A DNA stretch of 15,770 bases from Butyrivibrio sp. (lineage in GTDB: Bacteria > Bacillota_A > Clostridia > Lachnospirales > Lachnospiraceae). The DNA is taken from contig JAGOGF010000050.1 in NCBI GenBank assembly GCA_017996845.1, forward strand, positions 1 to 15,770, in the 5' to 3' direction. Below the pieces are notes generated by a model. It did no database searches, was not told where the DNA came from, and saw nothing but the letters and a program-made list of their open reading frames with translations. Position numbers and translations under genes: made by a program. This document shows, piece by piece, positions 1 to 7,235 of the stretch (positions are counted from its first letter, which is position 1; each line of letters starts with the position of its first letter).

Positions 1-90
1 AATTCCGAGATAACCTGCAATCTCTTCCTTCAGTTCCTTTGCTCTGCCTGCAAATGGTTTCTTTTTTTCTACATAGATTCTTTTTACCAT
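1..90 (-). CDS. purL: Phosphoribosylformylglycinamidine synthase, N-terminal fragment (partial)
   Basis: Only the first 30 codons lie in the window; the gene continues past position 1. The peptide starts MVKRIYVEKKKPFAGRAKEL and matches what I remember of the N-terminus of the long, single-chain PurL (FGAM synthase) of Clostridia. That enzyme makes FGAM from FGAR, glutamine and ATP in de novo purine synthesis in the cytoplasm. The ATG at 88-90 is preceded on the minus strand by a purine-rich GAGGAGAGGAG ribosome binding site 4-5 bases away, which fixes the start. Upstream lie a candidate -10 and an inverted repeat, and beyond them the tetR terminator, so purL appears to start its own transcript. 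The assignment rests on a short N-terminus by recall, without alignment. Confidence 0.72.
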   Translation of the reverse strand, partial: MVKRIYVEKKKPFAGRAKELKEEIAGYLGI

Positions 91-125
91 AATGCTCCTC
101 TCCTCTTTACCACGGTACAAACCGA

Positions 126-154
126 ATTGTATACCGAGATTGTCTGCAATCTCG
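126..154 (-). promoter_or_regulatory. purL promoter region with perfect inverted repeat
   Basis: CGAGATTG (135-142) and CAATCTCG (147-154) form a perfect 8-bp inverted repeat around a 4-base spacer. Directly downstream on the minus strand is TATACAAT (133-126), a plausible -10 for purL, about 30 bases before the start codon. I find no good -35. The repeat sits where the -35/-10 spacer would be, a usual place for an operator, but it could also act as an RNA hairpin if transcription starts further upstream. It does not resemble the Bacillus PurBox as I know it, and I do not see a purine riboswitch fold. Confidence 0.35.
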
Positions 155-190
155 CATGGAAAAAGCTACTTCTGCGCTCTTTCTATTTAG

Positions 191-224
191 AAAAAGGGTG
201 CTCCAAGTAAAATCTCGAAGCACC
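191..224 (-). terminator. Rho-independent terminator after tetR
   Basis: An 11-bp stem (197-207 with 214-224, containing G·T pairs) surrounds a 6-base loop. On the minus strand it is followed by C plus a run of T (195-191). It begins 21 bases after the tetR stop codon and separates the tetR unit from purL. Confidence 0.85.
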
Positions 225-245
225 TTTTCTTTACAAATTAATATG

Positions 246-833
246 CTATTCTTCCGGCACCAGTCCCTGCAATACATATAACAGTTCCCGGTCAATCATT
301 TCTTCCGTTGTTCCCATTGTACGGCTGGATATTTTCAGCCCTTCAATGACATACATCATATTACGTGCACAGCCAAGCGGATCCTCACAATAAAATTCAC
401 CATTGTCCGCCCCCGTTTCAATCAGTCTTTCTACAATTCTGACTGCCACATCAAACTGTTTCTTAAGAGGGTTCTGTTTTCCCGATATTTTGTGTGCGGA
501 AAAATACTCATAAGAAGCAACCGTAAGATTATTCTTCTTTCGAAGAATTTCTTTTTTCTGTTCTTTTATAAAAAGCGCCAGCATATCCGATGCAGATGCA
601 TCATTTTTCAGCGCCCGGTCAACTGCCTCATCATCATCGTCTTCATTCTCACCTTCCAGCACTGCCAGAAAAAGATCTTCCGTATTGGAGAAATAGAGAT
701 AAAGCCCGCCTCTGCTAATCTGGCAAGCTTCCACAACATCTTTCATCGTTACAGCCTTATACCCCTTATCGGCAAATACACCACGGGCGGTATCGATGAT
801 AAATTTTCTCTTCTGTGCAGACTTCTCTCCCAT
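246..833 (-). CDS. TetR/AcrR-family transcriptional regulator
   Basis: This 195-residue protein has the standard TetR layout. An N-terminal three-helix DNA-binding domain spans about residues 8-55, with the helix-turn-helix at about 29-48 (VTMKDVVEACQISRGGLYLY then F), a strongly conserved TetR signature. A helical ligand-binding/dimerisation domain of no recognisable subtype follows. An acidic stretch, EGENEDDDDEAVD, lies at 60-72 just after the DNA-binding domain. The ATG is preceded by AAAGGGG with 5-6 bases spacing. It lies 27 bases downstream of an unknown gene on the same strand and is followed by a terminator, so it is the second gene of a two-gene transcript. No efflux pump or enzyme is adjacent in the same unit, so its targets cannot be told from context; autoregulation from the promoter upstream of 1337 is an inference. 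Confidence 0.92.
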   Translation of the reverse strand: MGEKSAQKRKFIIDTARGVFADKGYKAVTMKDVVEACQISRGGLYLYFSNTEDLFLAVLEGENEDDDDEAVDRALKNDASASDMLALFIKEQKKEILRKKNNLTVASYEYFSAHKISGKQNPLKKQFDVAVRIVERLIETGADNGEFYCEDPLGCARNMMYVIEGLKISSRTMGTTEEMIDRELLYVLQGLVPEE

Positions 834-860
834 TCGTATCCCCTTTGCGGCCGATACCGG

Positions 861-1337
861 TCAGTTTTTTTCTGATCCCCAGAACTTTATCAGTTCCTGC
901 ATTTTGGCGACAACGCTGTACAAAACACGGTTATTGACCCCTTCGGCCCATACCGTTCCTTTTACCATACCGGACATGATATACTTTGACAGAATTCCTG
1001 CCAGAGCCGCCATATCCATAATCTGCGCTCTCTGAATGAACCGAAGCTCATCCTGCGCATTTTTAATTCTGTTCTGCGTATAAACATATACATAATTACG
1101 ATCCAGCAGATTGGTCTGCTGTGCCTGTTTTACAAATGCAAGAAGTGTTGAATCATATACCGGAAATGAAACAGAATGCGACAACTGCTCACTCCCGTAG
1201 TTTTCGGCTACCTGCTCGGTAGTATGTGCCTCAAGCCAGGGAAGATATGGTGTCAGCTTCTCGACATCCCCGCGATATCTTCTGACGACATCTGCTATGC
1301 TGTTTTCATTGACATTGCTGTCATTTTCCAAGCTCAT
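861..1337 (-). CDS. Conserved-looking protein of unknown function (158 aa)
   Basis: I do not recognise this family. The reading frame is open from 1418, but the first 27 codons would cover an excellent promoter (TGTACA, 17 bases, TATAAT at 1430-1402) whose transcript would start near 1395. The ATG at 1337 has an AGGAAG ribosome binding site 9 bases upstream, so I take 1337 as the start (MSLENDSNVNENSIADVVRR…). The product is soluble, with no signal peptide and no convincing membrane helix. It is mostly predicted helix, with a charged N-terminal part and a C-terminal half rich in Ala, Met and Ile ending in KFWGSEKN. It is co-oriented with tetR with a 27-base gap and very probably co-transcribed. 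A role linked to the regulator (cofactor or sensed function) is speculation. Confidence 0.7.
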   Translation of the reverse strand: MSLENDSNVNENSIADVVRRYRGDVEKLTPYLPWLEAHTTEQVAENYGSEQLSHSVSFPVYDSTLLAFVKQAQQTNLLDRNYVYVYTQNRIKNAQDELRFIQRAQIMDMAALAGILSKYIMSGMVKGTVWAEGVNNRVLYSVVAKMQELIKFWGSEKN

Positions 1338-1401
1338 ACAAACACGCTTCCTGCCTGATTCCGGGCGCCAGACATAAATATAGACTCTAGACTTCTGACA
1401 T

Positions 1402-1430
1402 ATTATAGCAACTCGCATTTGAAATGTACA
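1402..1430 (-). promoter_or_regulatory. Sigma-A-type promoter of the unknown gene–tetR unit
   Basis: On the minus strand, TGTACA (1430-1425) is separated by 17 bases from a perfect TATAAT (1407-1402) preceded by TGC, an extended -10. The predicted start near 1395 gives a leader of about 58 bases before the ATG at 1337. It also argues against translation from the upstream ATG at 1418. Confidence 0.72.
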
Positions 1431-1639
1431 GAGATGATTTACAAAAAAATGAATTTTAAAATCCGCCTTTTCATAGTGTCACCTTCACAATCCTGTGCCG
1501 CAGGAAAGCATCTCAACCTGATCATCTGGTATTTGGGTTTGAAATGTTTTTTATCCGGAACAAAACTTAAGATTGCAGCAAGAATTTCTTTCACATTTTC
1601 TTCACTTTTTGTCTTTATTTTTGCTGTATACTTCTTTCT
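1431..1639. other. Divergent intergenic region without a gene
   Basis: Between the promoter of the minus-strand unknown gene and vanZ the sequence is AT-rich and all open frames are short, without ribosome binding sites. I see no tRNA, terminator or long repeat. At its right end a TATACT (1627-1632) lies only 7 bases before the vanZ ATG; no good -35 is visible. Confidence 0.5.
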
Positions 1640-2185
1640 ATGAAATATATACTTTTATTTATCAAACAAACCTTACGCTTTATTTTAAAACCATTATCTT
1701 TTGTACCTGCCATCATTATGATGTGCCTGATTTTTTCATTTTCTTCTCAATCCGGAAATGAAAGCGGGCAGCTCAGCTACGACACCGGCATCCGAATCTA
1801 TTCTTTTGCAAATAATGAGCTGGATCTTGGGTGGAGTAATGCACAGATTGCACACTACTCCGAATCAACACAGTTCTATATCCGCAAAGCGGCACACATT
1901 ACCGAATATTTTCTTCTGGCTGTCTCTGTTGCCTTTCCGCTCTACGTATATGGGGTACGCGGAATTGCACTTGTACTAATCGCCGGTGTGTTTTGTGTCG
2001 GATACGCGTCACTGGATGAATTTCACCAGTCCTTTATCTCCGGGCGAACGCCTGCCAAACGGGATGTTATGATTGACAGTATCGGTATTCTGATCGGCAT
2101 CTTCTTTGTACGGATTTTTGGATGGCTTGGCCGTATGACTATTTTCCGTCCGCTTTCCAACCATAAAAAAGATGAAACCTGGTAA
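1640..2185 (+). CDS. VanZ-like family integral membrane protein
   Basis: This 181-residue membrane protein has the conserved VanZ-like blocks: FSFSSQSG at 32-39 after a first hydrophobic helix (about 14-34), RKAAHITEYFLLA at 82-94 leading into a second helix, a third helix at about 107-125, then DEFHQSFISGRTPAKRDVMI at 126-145 leading into a fourth helix (about 146-161). VanZ gives low-level teicoplanin resistance in enterococci; most relatives are uncharacterised envelope proteins, so no resistance claim is made. The start is uncertain. The ATG at 1640 has no Shine-Dalgarno sequence and a possible -10 lies right against it. However, starting later would destroy the first membrane helix, which favours this ATG. 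It is a single gene, divergent from the tetR unit. Confidence 0.88.
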   Translation: MKYILLFIKQTLRFILKPLSFVPAIIMMCLIFSFSSQSGNESGQLSYDTGIRIYSFANNELDLGWSNAQIAHYSESTQFYIRKAAHITEYFLLAVSVAFPLYVYGVRGIALVLIAGVFCVGYASLDEFHQSFISGRTPAKRDVMIDSIGILIGIFFVRIFGWLGRMTIFRPLSNHKKDETW

Positions 2186-2243
2186 TTCTACTGATCATGA
2201 TATATTAATCTGTCAAGGATCAATCTGTGATCTTTGCATACAA

Positions 2244-2284
2244 AAAAATCTTCACGCAGACAGTTTCTGTGTGAAGATTTTTAT
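2244..2284. terminator. Bidirectional terminator between vanZ and the maltodextrin operon
   Basis: A 17-bp stem (2244-2260 with 2266-2282, one G·T pair) closes a 5-base loop. It has A-rich and T-rich ends on both sides, so it can terminate the plus-strand vanZ transcript and, 24 bases after the HAD gene stop, the long minus-strand operon. Confidence 0.9.
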
Positions 2285-2306
2285 TTGGCTGTTATACACT
2301 TACCGC

Positions 2307-3149
2307 TCATTTTGCCATTTCAGCCATACACAATAATTCCTGTATGTCACCGGATGCAATAATATCCGGTCTGCATCTGCTGCCATCCGGTTTTAACGGC
2401 AATCTGGAAATGCGTGCCCGCATTTCGGTACTGCTGAGTTTATCTGTATTTAGGAAAATGCCATGTATCCCACATGCTGCCGCACTGCCGATATCACTTT
2501 GAAAGTCATTTCCTACCATGACCGTTTCCGAAGGATTTAACTTCTGTTCTTCCAAAAGCTGCTGCAAAAATTCAGGTTGTGGCTTTTTCATTCCCATATC
2601 CGAAGAAATATAAACTGCTTCCATATATTTTCTGATACCCGTAATTTCTATCTCCGCATCTGTAAACTGCTTTTGTGCATTGGACAACAAAAATATATGA
2701 CTTCCATTCCTGCGCAATTCTTCCAGTGTAGCTGCTGTATGTGGATATATCGCCAGTTTTGTTCTGGATAAGGTTCGAAATACATGAGAAAACATCCTCA
2801 CCCATTCTCCTTCTGCAATCTCCTCCTCCTGACAATTTGTGATCTGTTCTCTTGTTTCATGATATTTCGGTGCCTGCTTTATAAGTTTTGCAAAAACATA
2901 TTCAATCCTTATTTCCGGAAAATTCAGTTTTTTTTCAAAAGCAAGCTTCCGTTCCTGTTGATGTACCAGATCAAAATACTTCTGCTGCATCTGTTCCGGA
3001 GTATAGTCTGCTCCATAACAGGAAAGCAATGCTGCCATTTTTGTCCAGAAAAGCAAATTGTTTTCATCCGTATGAATATCGATCAGTGTCCCATACAAGT
3101 CAAAAACATAATTTTGAAAATATTTTTTCAATTCTTCCTCATTTCGCAT
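2307..3149 (-). CDS. HAD-superfamily hydrolase, last gene of the maltodextrin operon
   Basis: This 280-residue protein has the HAD motifs in order: motif I VFDLYGTLID with nucleophile D17, motif II LLSNA with S156, motif III KKP with K189, and motif IV GNDFQSD (213-219). A large helical cap lies between motifs I and II (about 30-130), as in C1-cap enzymes of the YjjG/haloacid-dehalogenase type. The second Asp of the usual DxD is Tyr19, so it is not a typical beta-phosphoglucomutase. Its ATG lies inside the end of the amylase gene (ATGCGAAATGA, 11-base overlap) with only a weak ribosome binding site, so translation is probably coupled. Substrate unknown; a sugar-phosphate or housekeeping phosphatase is the likely guess. 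The operon terminator follows 24 bases after the stop. Confidence 0.88.
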   Translation of the reverse strand: MRNEEELKKYFQNYVFDLYGTLIDIHTDENNLLFWTKMAALLSCYGADYTPEQMQQKYFDLVHQQERKLAFEKKLNFPEIRIEYVFAKLIKQAPKYHETREQITNCQEEEIAEGEWVRMFSHVFRTLSRTKLAIYPHTAATLEELRRNGSHIFLLSNAQKQFTDAEIEITGIRKYMEAVYISSDMGMKKPQPEFLQQLLEEQKLNPSETVMVGNDFQSDIGSAAACGIHGIFLNTDKLSSTEMRARISRLPLKPDGSRCRPDIIASGDIQELLCMAEMAK

Positions 3150-4893
3150 CCGTCTGACCTGTCAAAACTGCAATCCCATATGCTGGCAGAGTCAGATTGT
3201 TTCCTTTTAATATAACCTTCTCCCGTGATACCGTCAGTACGCCGCCAAGCATGCAGTATTCTTTATGCTCTGACAGATCAACCATTTTGCTCTCTGCAGA
3301 TGTATTGATCACGATCAGAAGAGAATTCTCATCATCACTTTTTTGCAGCTTCGCATTTTTGATAAATGCACAGATATCCTGTCCGCTTATGTCATCTGCC
3401 ATCTGCACTTTCCCGTTTGCAATAACCGGATAGATATTGCGCAGTCTGATTACCTGCCTGTAATACTGGTAAACAGATAACGGGTCTTTGTCCTGTTCTT
3501 CATAGCTTCCATAAAGCATTTTGATGGCATCCATATTGGCAGGGCCTTTGCACATACCTGTTTCTGCAGTGTTTTCTGACCAGTACATCGGTGCACGTTT
3601 ATTTTCATCCTTCCCTGAGCCTTTCATGCCAAGCTCTTCTCCGTAATAGACAAACGCGTTGCCGCTCATCAGAAGATTAAGCGCGCCGGCAAGTTTGACT
3701 TTACTTTGTGCATCATCTCCGGCATAATACCCCGCACTTCTTGCCATATCATGATTGGTATAAAAAGGTGCATTCACATAATTTTCATTGTAAGAGGCAT
3801 AAAGCTTCTGCTCCTTGACCATTGCCTCAGCATAGCTTTTTGCCGGTATACTTTTCTTTATTGTATTGGCTATGATCCCGGTACTGCCTGAAAATGCAAA
3901 GTCAAACAGACTGTCAATTCCACTTTTATAGTAAGCCGCATATGCTGCCTGATCAGTCCAGGCTTCACCCACAATATAGGCATCCGGATCAATTTTCTTT
4001 ACCATATCAGCAAACCATGTGAGAGCCTTTATGTTTTTCGTATCCTGCCCGGTATAATATGAGGTCGTCGCATCCATTCGAAAGCCGTCTGCTCCTTCTG
4101 CAAGCCAGAATTCAGCGATTTCTTCGAACTTCTTCCGGACTGCCGGATTATCCAGATTCAGATCCGGCATCCCGGACCAGAAACGTGCTTCATAATACCA
4201 GTTTGTTCCTTTCAGCGGCTCGTAACCTTCCGATTTCTTTCTGGAAAAATTGTAATACTTTACATATGGGCAATCTTTTTCAGAGGGCTCCTGACCTTCC
4301 GGAAGTTTTTGCAGATAGCTGACTGCCTGTTTAAACCAGGGATGCTCGCTGGAAGTATGATTCATAACCATATCCGTGATCAGTCTGATGCCTCTCTGAT
4401 GGCATTTTGCCGCAAGAAGCCTGAAATCATCTAATGTCCCATACTGCGGATCAATGCTCTCATAATCCGTGACATCATATTTATGATAGGTTGGTGAAGG
4501 GCAGACCGGCATCAGCCAGATCTCATTGCATCCCAGATCGTCTCCTGTCTGATCATTTCCATCATTAATATAATCCAGTTTTTGAATCAGTCCTTTTATA
4601 TCCCCGATACCATCTCCGTTGCTATCGTAGTAAGAATATAAAAAAACTTCATATGTCGTTCTGTATTTGTCATCTTTTGCAGAAAGCGGTTTTGTATCAT
4701 TTATTTCATTCATCTGTGTGGTCAGTGTCTGTGCTTTTACGGAGATTCCTGCATTTGCAGCACCTGCTGTGTCAGCGCTTCCTGCATCCCCCACCTGTGC
4801 AGACGGCTGCACCCCTGCTGCACTGCACCCGGATAATCCCAGAATGAGCGCAGCCAGAACTGCAGCCGCTGTTATTCTATATATTCTGTTCAT
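3139..4893 (-). CDS. GH13 alpha-amylase-family lipoprotein
   Basis: I start at the ATG at 4893, which shares one base with the malG-type stop (TGATG). The longer open frame would run through the permease gene and lacks a signal peptide. The 584-residue product begins with a lipoprotein signal ending LSGC (Cys23), then an Ala/Ser/Gly-rich linker (24-60). The GH13 barrel contains DSNGDGIGD (90-98, a Ca-binding-type loop), region I DMVMNH (174-179), the fifth-region MPDLN (242-246), region II GFRMDA with nucleophile D274, region III GEAW with acid/base E310, and region IV NHD with D382. All three catalytic acids are present. The Lys/His pair often seen after the nucleophile is replaced by Thr-Thr (276-277). 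A beta-rich domain C follows from about 495. MPDLN is the signature of the neopullulanase/intermediate group. It probably cleaves alpha-glucan on the outer membrane-leaflet surface and feeds the transporter encoded upstream. Confidence 0.93.
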   Translation of the reverse strand: MNRIYRITAAAVLAALILGLSGCSAAGVQPSAQVGDAGSADTAGAANAGISVKAQTLTTQMNEINDTKPLSAKDDKYRTTYEVFLYSYYDSNGDGIGDIKGLIQKLDYINDGNDQTGDDLGCNEIWLMPVCPSPTYHKYDVTDYESIDPQYGTLDDFRLLAAKCHQRGIRLITDMVMNHTSSEHPWFKQAVSYLQKLPEGQEPSEKDCPYVKYYNFSRKKSEGYEPLKGTNWYYEARFWSGMPDLNLDNPAVRKKFEEIAEFWLAEGADGFRMDATTSYYTGQDTKNIKALTWFADMVKKIDPDAYIVGEAWTDQAAYAAYYKSGIDSLFDFAFSGSTGIIANTIKKSIPAKSYAEAMVKEQKLYASYNENYVNAPFYTNHDMARSAGYYAGDDAQSKVKLAGALNLLMSGNAFVYYGEELGMKGSGKDENKRAPMYWSENTAETGMCKGPANMDAIKMLYGSYEEQDKDPLSVYQYYRQVIRLRNIYPVIANGKVQMADDISGQDICAFIKNAKLQKSDDENSLLIVINTSAESKMVDLSEHKEYCMLGGVLTVSREKVILKGNNLTLPAYGIAVLTGQTDAK

Positions 4894-5765
4894 CAGCCCT
4901 TTACCGCTCCGGACATTCCTTCGACATAAAACTGCTGCATATAGACAAACAGAATTGCAATCGGAATCGACACGCAGACAGCTCCTGCAGCGAAGCAGGT
5001 GTACCACTGATGAATATATTCTTTCTGCAGCATATTCCACAGACCGATTGCCACAGTAAAGTACTTTGCATTTGCCCTGCAGATGACCTTTGCAAATATG
5101 AAATCGACCCACGGTCCGATAAACGCTGTCATAACCGTATAGATAATGATGGGTTTACTCAACGGAATCGTAACTTTGGTAAATATCTGCCATTTATTTG
5201 CGCCGTCCAGAAGCGCTGCTTCATCCAGTGATTTCGGAATCGTATCAAAAAAACCTTTTGCAATATAAAATACAAGTCCGGCACCGCCTGAATACACCAT
5301 TACAAGTGCCACACGGATCATTGCGCCTTCTGAAAGCCCAAGTGCTTTCAGAATATAATATACTGCAACCATTGACATGATGCTGGGAAACAATGTCAGA
5401 ATCATTGCCATATTCATATAGGGTTTCCGGAGTTTAAACCGCAGTCTTGACATACAATAGGATACCGCCAGTACAAAAAATGTGGATACGATACAGGAAA
5501 AAACAGCTATGATCAATGTATTCATAAACATCCGCGGAAAATTCAGTACATTTCTGTCCGTAAACAGTTTGATATAATTTCCAAATGTATATGTTTTGGG
5601 GAAAAAGGTATTTACATAAGATCCCTGCTCTCCCCGAAAGCTTGTCAGGATAATCCAGAAGATCGGAAGAACCCAGATAAAGGAAAGGATTGCAAGAAAA
5701 ATATGTACCAGCACATTTACGATTGTTTTTCTGATTTTGGCAGTCTGAGAGTCCTTATTATTCAT
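4893..5765 (-). CDS. Maltodextrin-type ABC transporter permease (MalG-like)
   Basis: This is a 290-residue inner-membrane permease with about six membrane segments (roughly 15-40, 83-108, 116-140, 150-172, 207-228, 258-280). Its ATPase-docking EAA loop lies at 182-201 (EAALLDGANKWQIFTKVTIP). Length and layout fit MalG/MdxG of carbohydrate uptake-1 transporters. An AGGAGG site serves two possible starts: GTG at 5768 (7-base spacing) and ATG at 5765 (10-base spacing). I report the ATG, which forms TGATG with the stop of the preceding permease. The stop likewise overlaps the amylase start by one base. It pairs with the MalF-like protein to form the channel; the ATPase must come from elsewhere. 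Confidence 0.92.
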   Translation of the reverse strand: MNNKDSQTAKIRKTIVNVLVHIFLAILSFIWVLPIFWIILTSFRGEQGSYVNTFFPKTYTFGNYIKLFTDRNVLNFPRMFMNTLIIAVFSCIVSTFFVLAVSYCMSRLRFKLRKPYMNMAMILTLFPSIMSMVAVYYILKALGLSEGAMIRVALVMVYSGGAGLVFYIAKGFFDTIPKSLDEAALLDGANKWQIFTKVTIPLSKPIIIYTVMTAFIGPWVDFIFAKVICRANAKYFTVAIGLWNMLQKEYIHQWYTCFAAGAVCVSIPIAILFVYMQQFYVEGMSGAVKG

Positions 5766-7141
5766 CACATGAATTCCTCCTCATTCTTATAGGATCCGGA
5801 ATTTCTGTAGGTAACCAGTGCAATTACTGCCAGAATAATAAACGTAAATATACCGATTACAGAACCCAGATTATAATACTGCTGATCTACTGTCAGCTTA
5901 TACAGCCATGTAACCAGAAGGTCAGTCTGTCCTGCTGTATCTCCGACTTTTGTCGGTCCACCGGAAGACAACAGATATATTACATTGAAATTGTTAATAT
6001 TTCCCGTAAACTGTGTGATCAGATATGGTGTGGTCACGAACAGCATGTAAGGCAGTGTGATTTTAAAGAAAATCGTTGCAGGGCCTGCACCATCTACCCT
6101 TGCAGCCTCATAAAGATCAGACGGAATATTCTGCAGAATACCCGTTACCTGCAGCATGGTATAGGGAATTCCGATCCAGAGATTGATCACAATGATGGTT
6201 ACTCTTGCCCAAAACGCATTCTGTAAAAAAGGAAGCGGGGTATCAATGATTCCCAGATTCTGTAGAATTACATTAATTGCTCCCTGCGGCTGCAGCATGG
6301 TATGCATGATCAAAAGCGAAACAAACTGCGGTACTGCTATGGACAGAACAAAGCAGAATCTCCATAGGCCTTTCCAATGCGTCTGCTTCCGATTGATGAT
6401 CATAGCAAGGATCATCCCCAGAATATAATTCATGAAAGTTGCAAGGATAGCCCATACAATGGTCCATTCCAGAACAGACCAGAACTGTCGTCCGATATTG
6501 TTTTTCAGGCTCAGTACTCTTGCAAAATTGGAAAACCCGACCCAGTCAAATAGGACCAGATGTCCATTTTCCTTGGAATAACTGGTAAATGCCATACTGA
6601 TCATAAATATCAATGGTACAATATTAAACAGTATGATTCCGATCAGAGGAAACAGCATCAGTGTCAGATGCAGATTATTATCTTTGAGTGAATGCAAATC
6701 CTCCCGAAAAGTCTTAACCGGTCTTCCTTCTGCTATCTCGCACTGTCTTGCATAGGACTGTTTCATCTGAATAACCCATAAAATCACAAATCCGGCTGTT
6801 ATACAGACTGTTGCAACCCCGTAGAGCAATATCAGCAGTGAATTATCTCCGGCAGCATATTCAAAAATCTGTTTTGCATCATTCCATACTTTTGTCTGCG
6901 CCTGCCCGCCAAGAGATGGCAGCATTGCCAGACAGTGCGCACCTTTTTTTATCATAAAAAGAATATAAGCGCATTCAAGTGCCAGAATGATCAGTCCCTT
7001 GGCAAGCTGCCTGTGGAACATGGTGCCTGCTCCCATGATGACCATGGACAATCTGGTTGCCCAGTCGCCATGTACGATGGCACCTCCAATTGAACAGGGC
7101 GAAAAGTTTTTCTTATGTTTCGTCTTCTCTTTTTTTTCCAT
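5765..7141 (-). CDS. Maltodextrin-type ABC transporter permease (MalF-like)
   Basis: The product is 458 residues from the ATG at 7141. The frame is open to a TTG at 7162, but the AGGA site at about 7146-7149 is correctly spaced only for the second of two adjacent ATGs (7141). The protein has a Lys-rich cytoplasmic N-terminus, two extra N-terminal membrane helices (about 47-65 and 101-126), then a six-helix permease core. The EAA loop is at 345-364 (EAARVDGAGPATIFFKITLP). The extended N-terminus is as in Bacillus MdxF rather than the smaller six-helix sugar permeases. Its start codon shares one base with the stop of a 14-codon leader ORF (TGATG), and its stop shares one base with the next permease. 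It imports maltodextrin together with the MalG-like partner. Confidence 0.92.
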   Translation of the reverse strand: MEKKEKTKHKKNFSPCSIGGAIVHGDWATRLSMVIMGAGTMFHRQLAKGLIILALECAYILFMIKKGAHCLAMLPSLGGQAQTKVWNDAKQIFEYAAGDNSLLILLYGVATVCITAGFVILWVIQMKQSYARQCEIAEGRPVKTFREDLHSLKDNNLHLTLMLFPLIGIILFNIVPLIFMISMAFTSYSKENGHLVLFDWVGFSNFARVLSLKNNIGRQFWSVLEWTIVWAILATFMNYILGMILAMIINRKQTHWKGLWRFCFVLSIAVPQFVSLLIMHTMLQPQGAINVILQNLGIIDTPLPFLQNAFWARVTIIVINLWIGIPYTMLQVTGILQNIPSDLYEAARVDGAGPATIFFKITLPYMLFVTTPYLITQFTGNINNFNVIYLLSSGGPTKVGDTAGQTDLLVTWLYKLTVDQQYYNLGSVIGIFTFIILAVIALVTYRNSGSYKNEEEFM

Positions 7142-7185
7142 CATTTCCTCATTTCTGCGCAATGTATGGCTGGCTGCCGGTACAT
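7141..7185 (-). CDS. Possible 14-residue leader peptide ahead of the MalF-like gene
   Basis: On the minus strand an ATG at 7185 has an AGGAGA ribosome binding site about 8-9 bases upstream. It opens a 14-codon frame (MYRQPAIHCAEMRK) whose TGA overlaps the permease ATG by one base. The site is better placed than that of the permease itself, so the small frame may load ribosomes for coupled translation. The peptide has no obvious regulatory codon run. It could be a chance ORF; conservation in relatives would decide. Confidence 0.42.
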   Translation of the reverse strand: MYRQPAIHCAEMRK

Positions 7186-7235
7186 TATGCTATTCTCCTG
7201 TGTATATTCCGATCTGTGATCCCTGCCGATACTTC

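Noticed and set aside
126..240. Purine riboswitch upstream of purL
   Set aside because: The region contains the tetR terminator and a short inverted repeat, but not the three-stem aptamer core expected of a purine riboswitch.
1338..1418. N-terminal extension of the 158-residue unknown protein
   Set aside because: The promoter's predicted transcription start (about 1395) lies downstream of the ATG at 1418, and the ATG at 1337 has a good ribosome binding site.
4894..5112. Upstream extension of the amylase frame (73 extra codons)
   Set aside because: It lies entirely within the MalG-like coding sequence in another frame. Starting at 4893 gives a perfect lipoprotein signal peptide and the same TGATG junction seen elsewhere in the operon.
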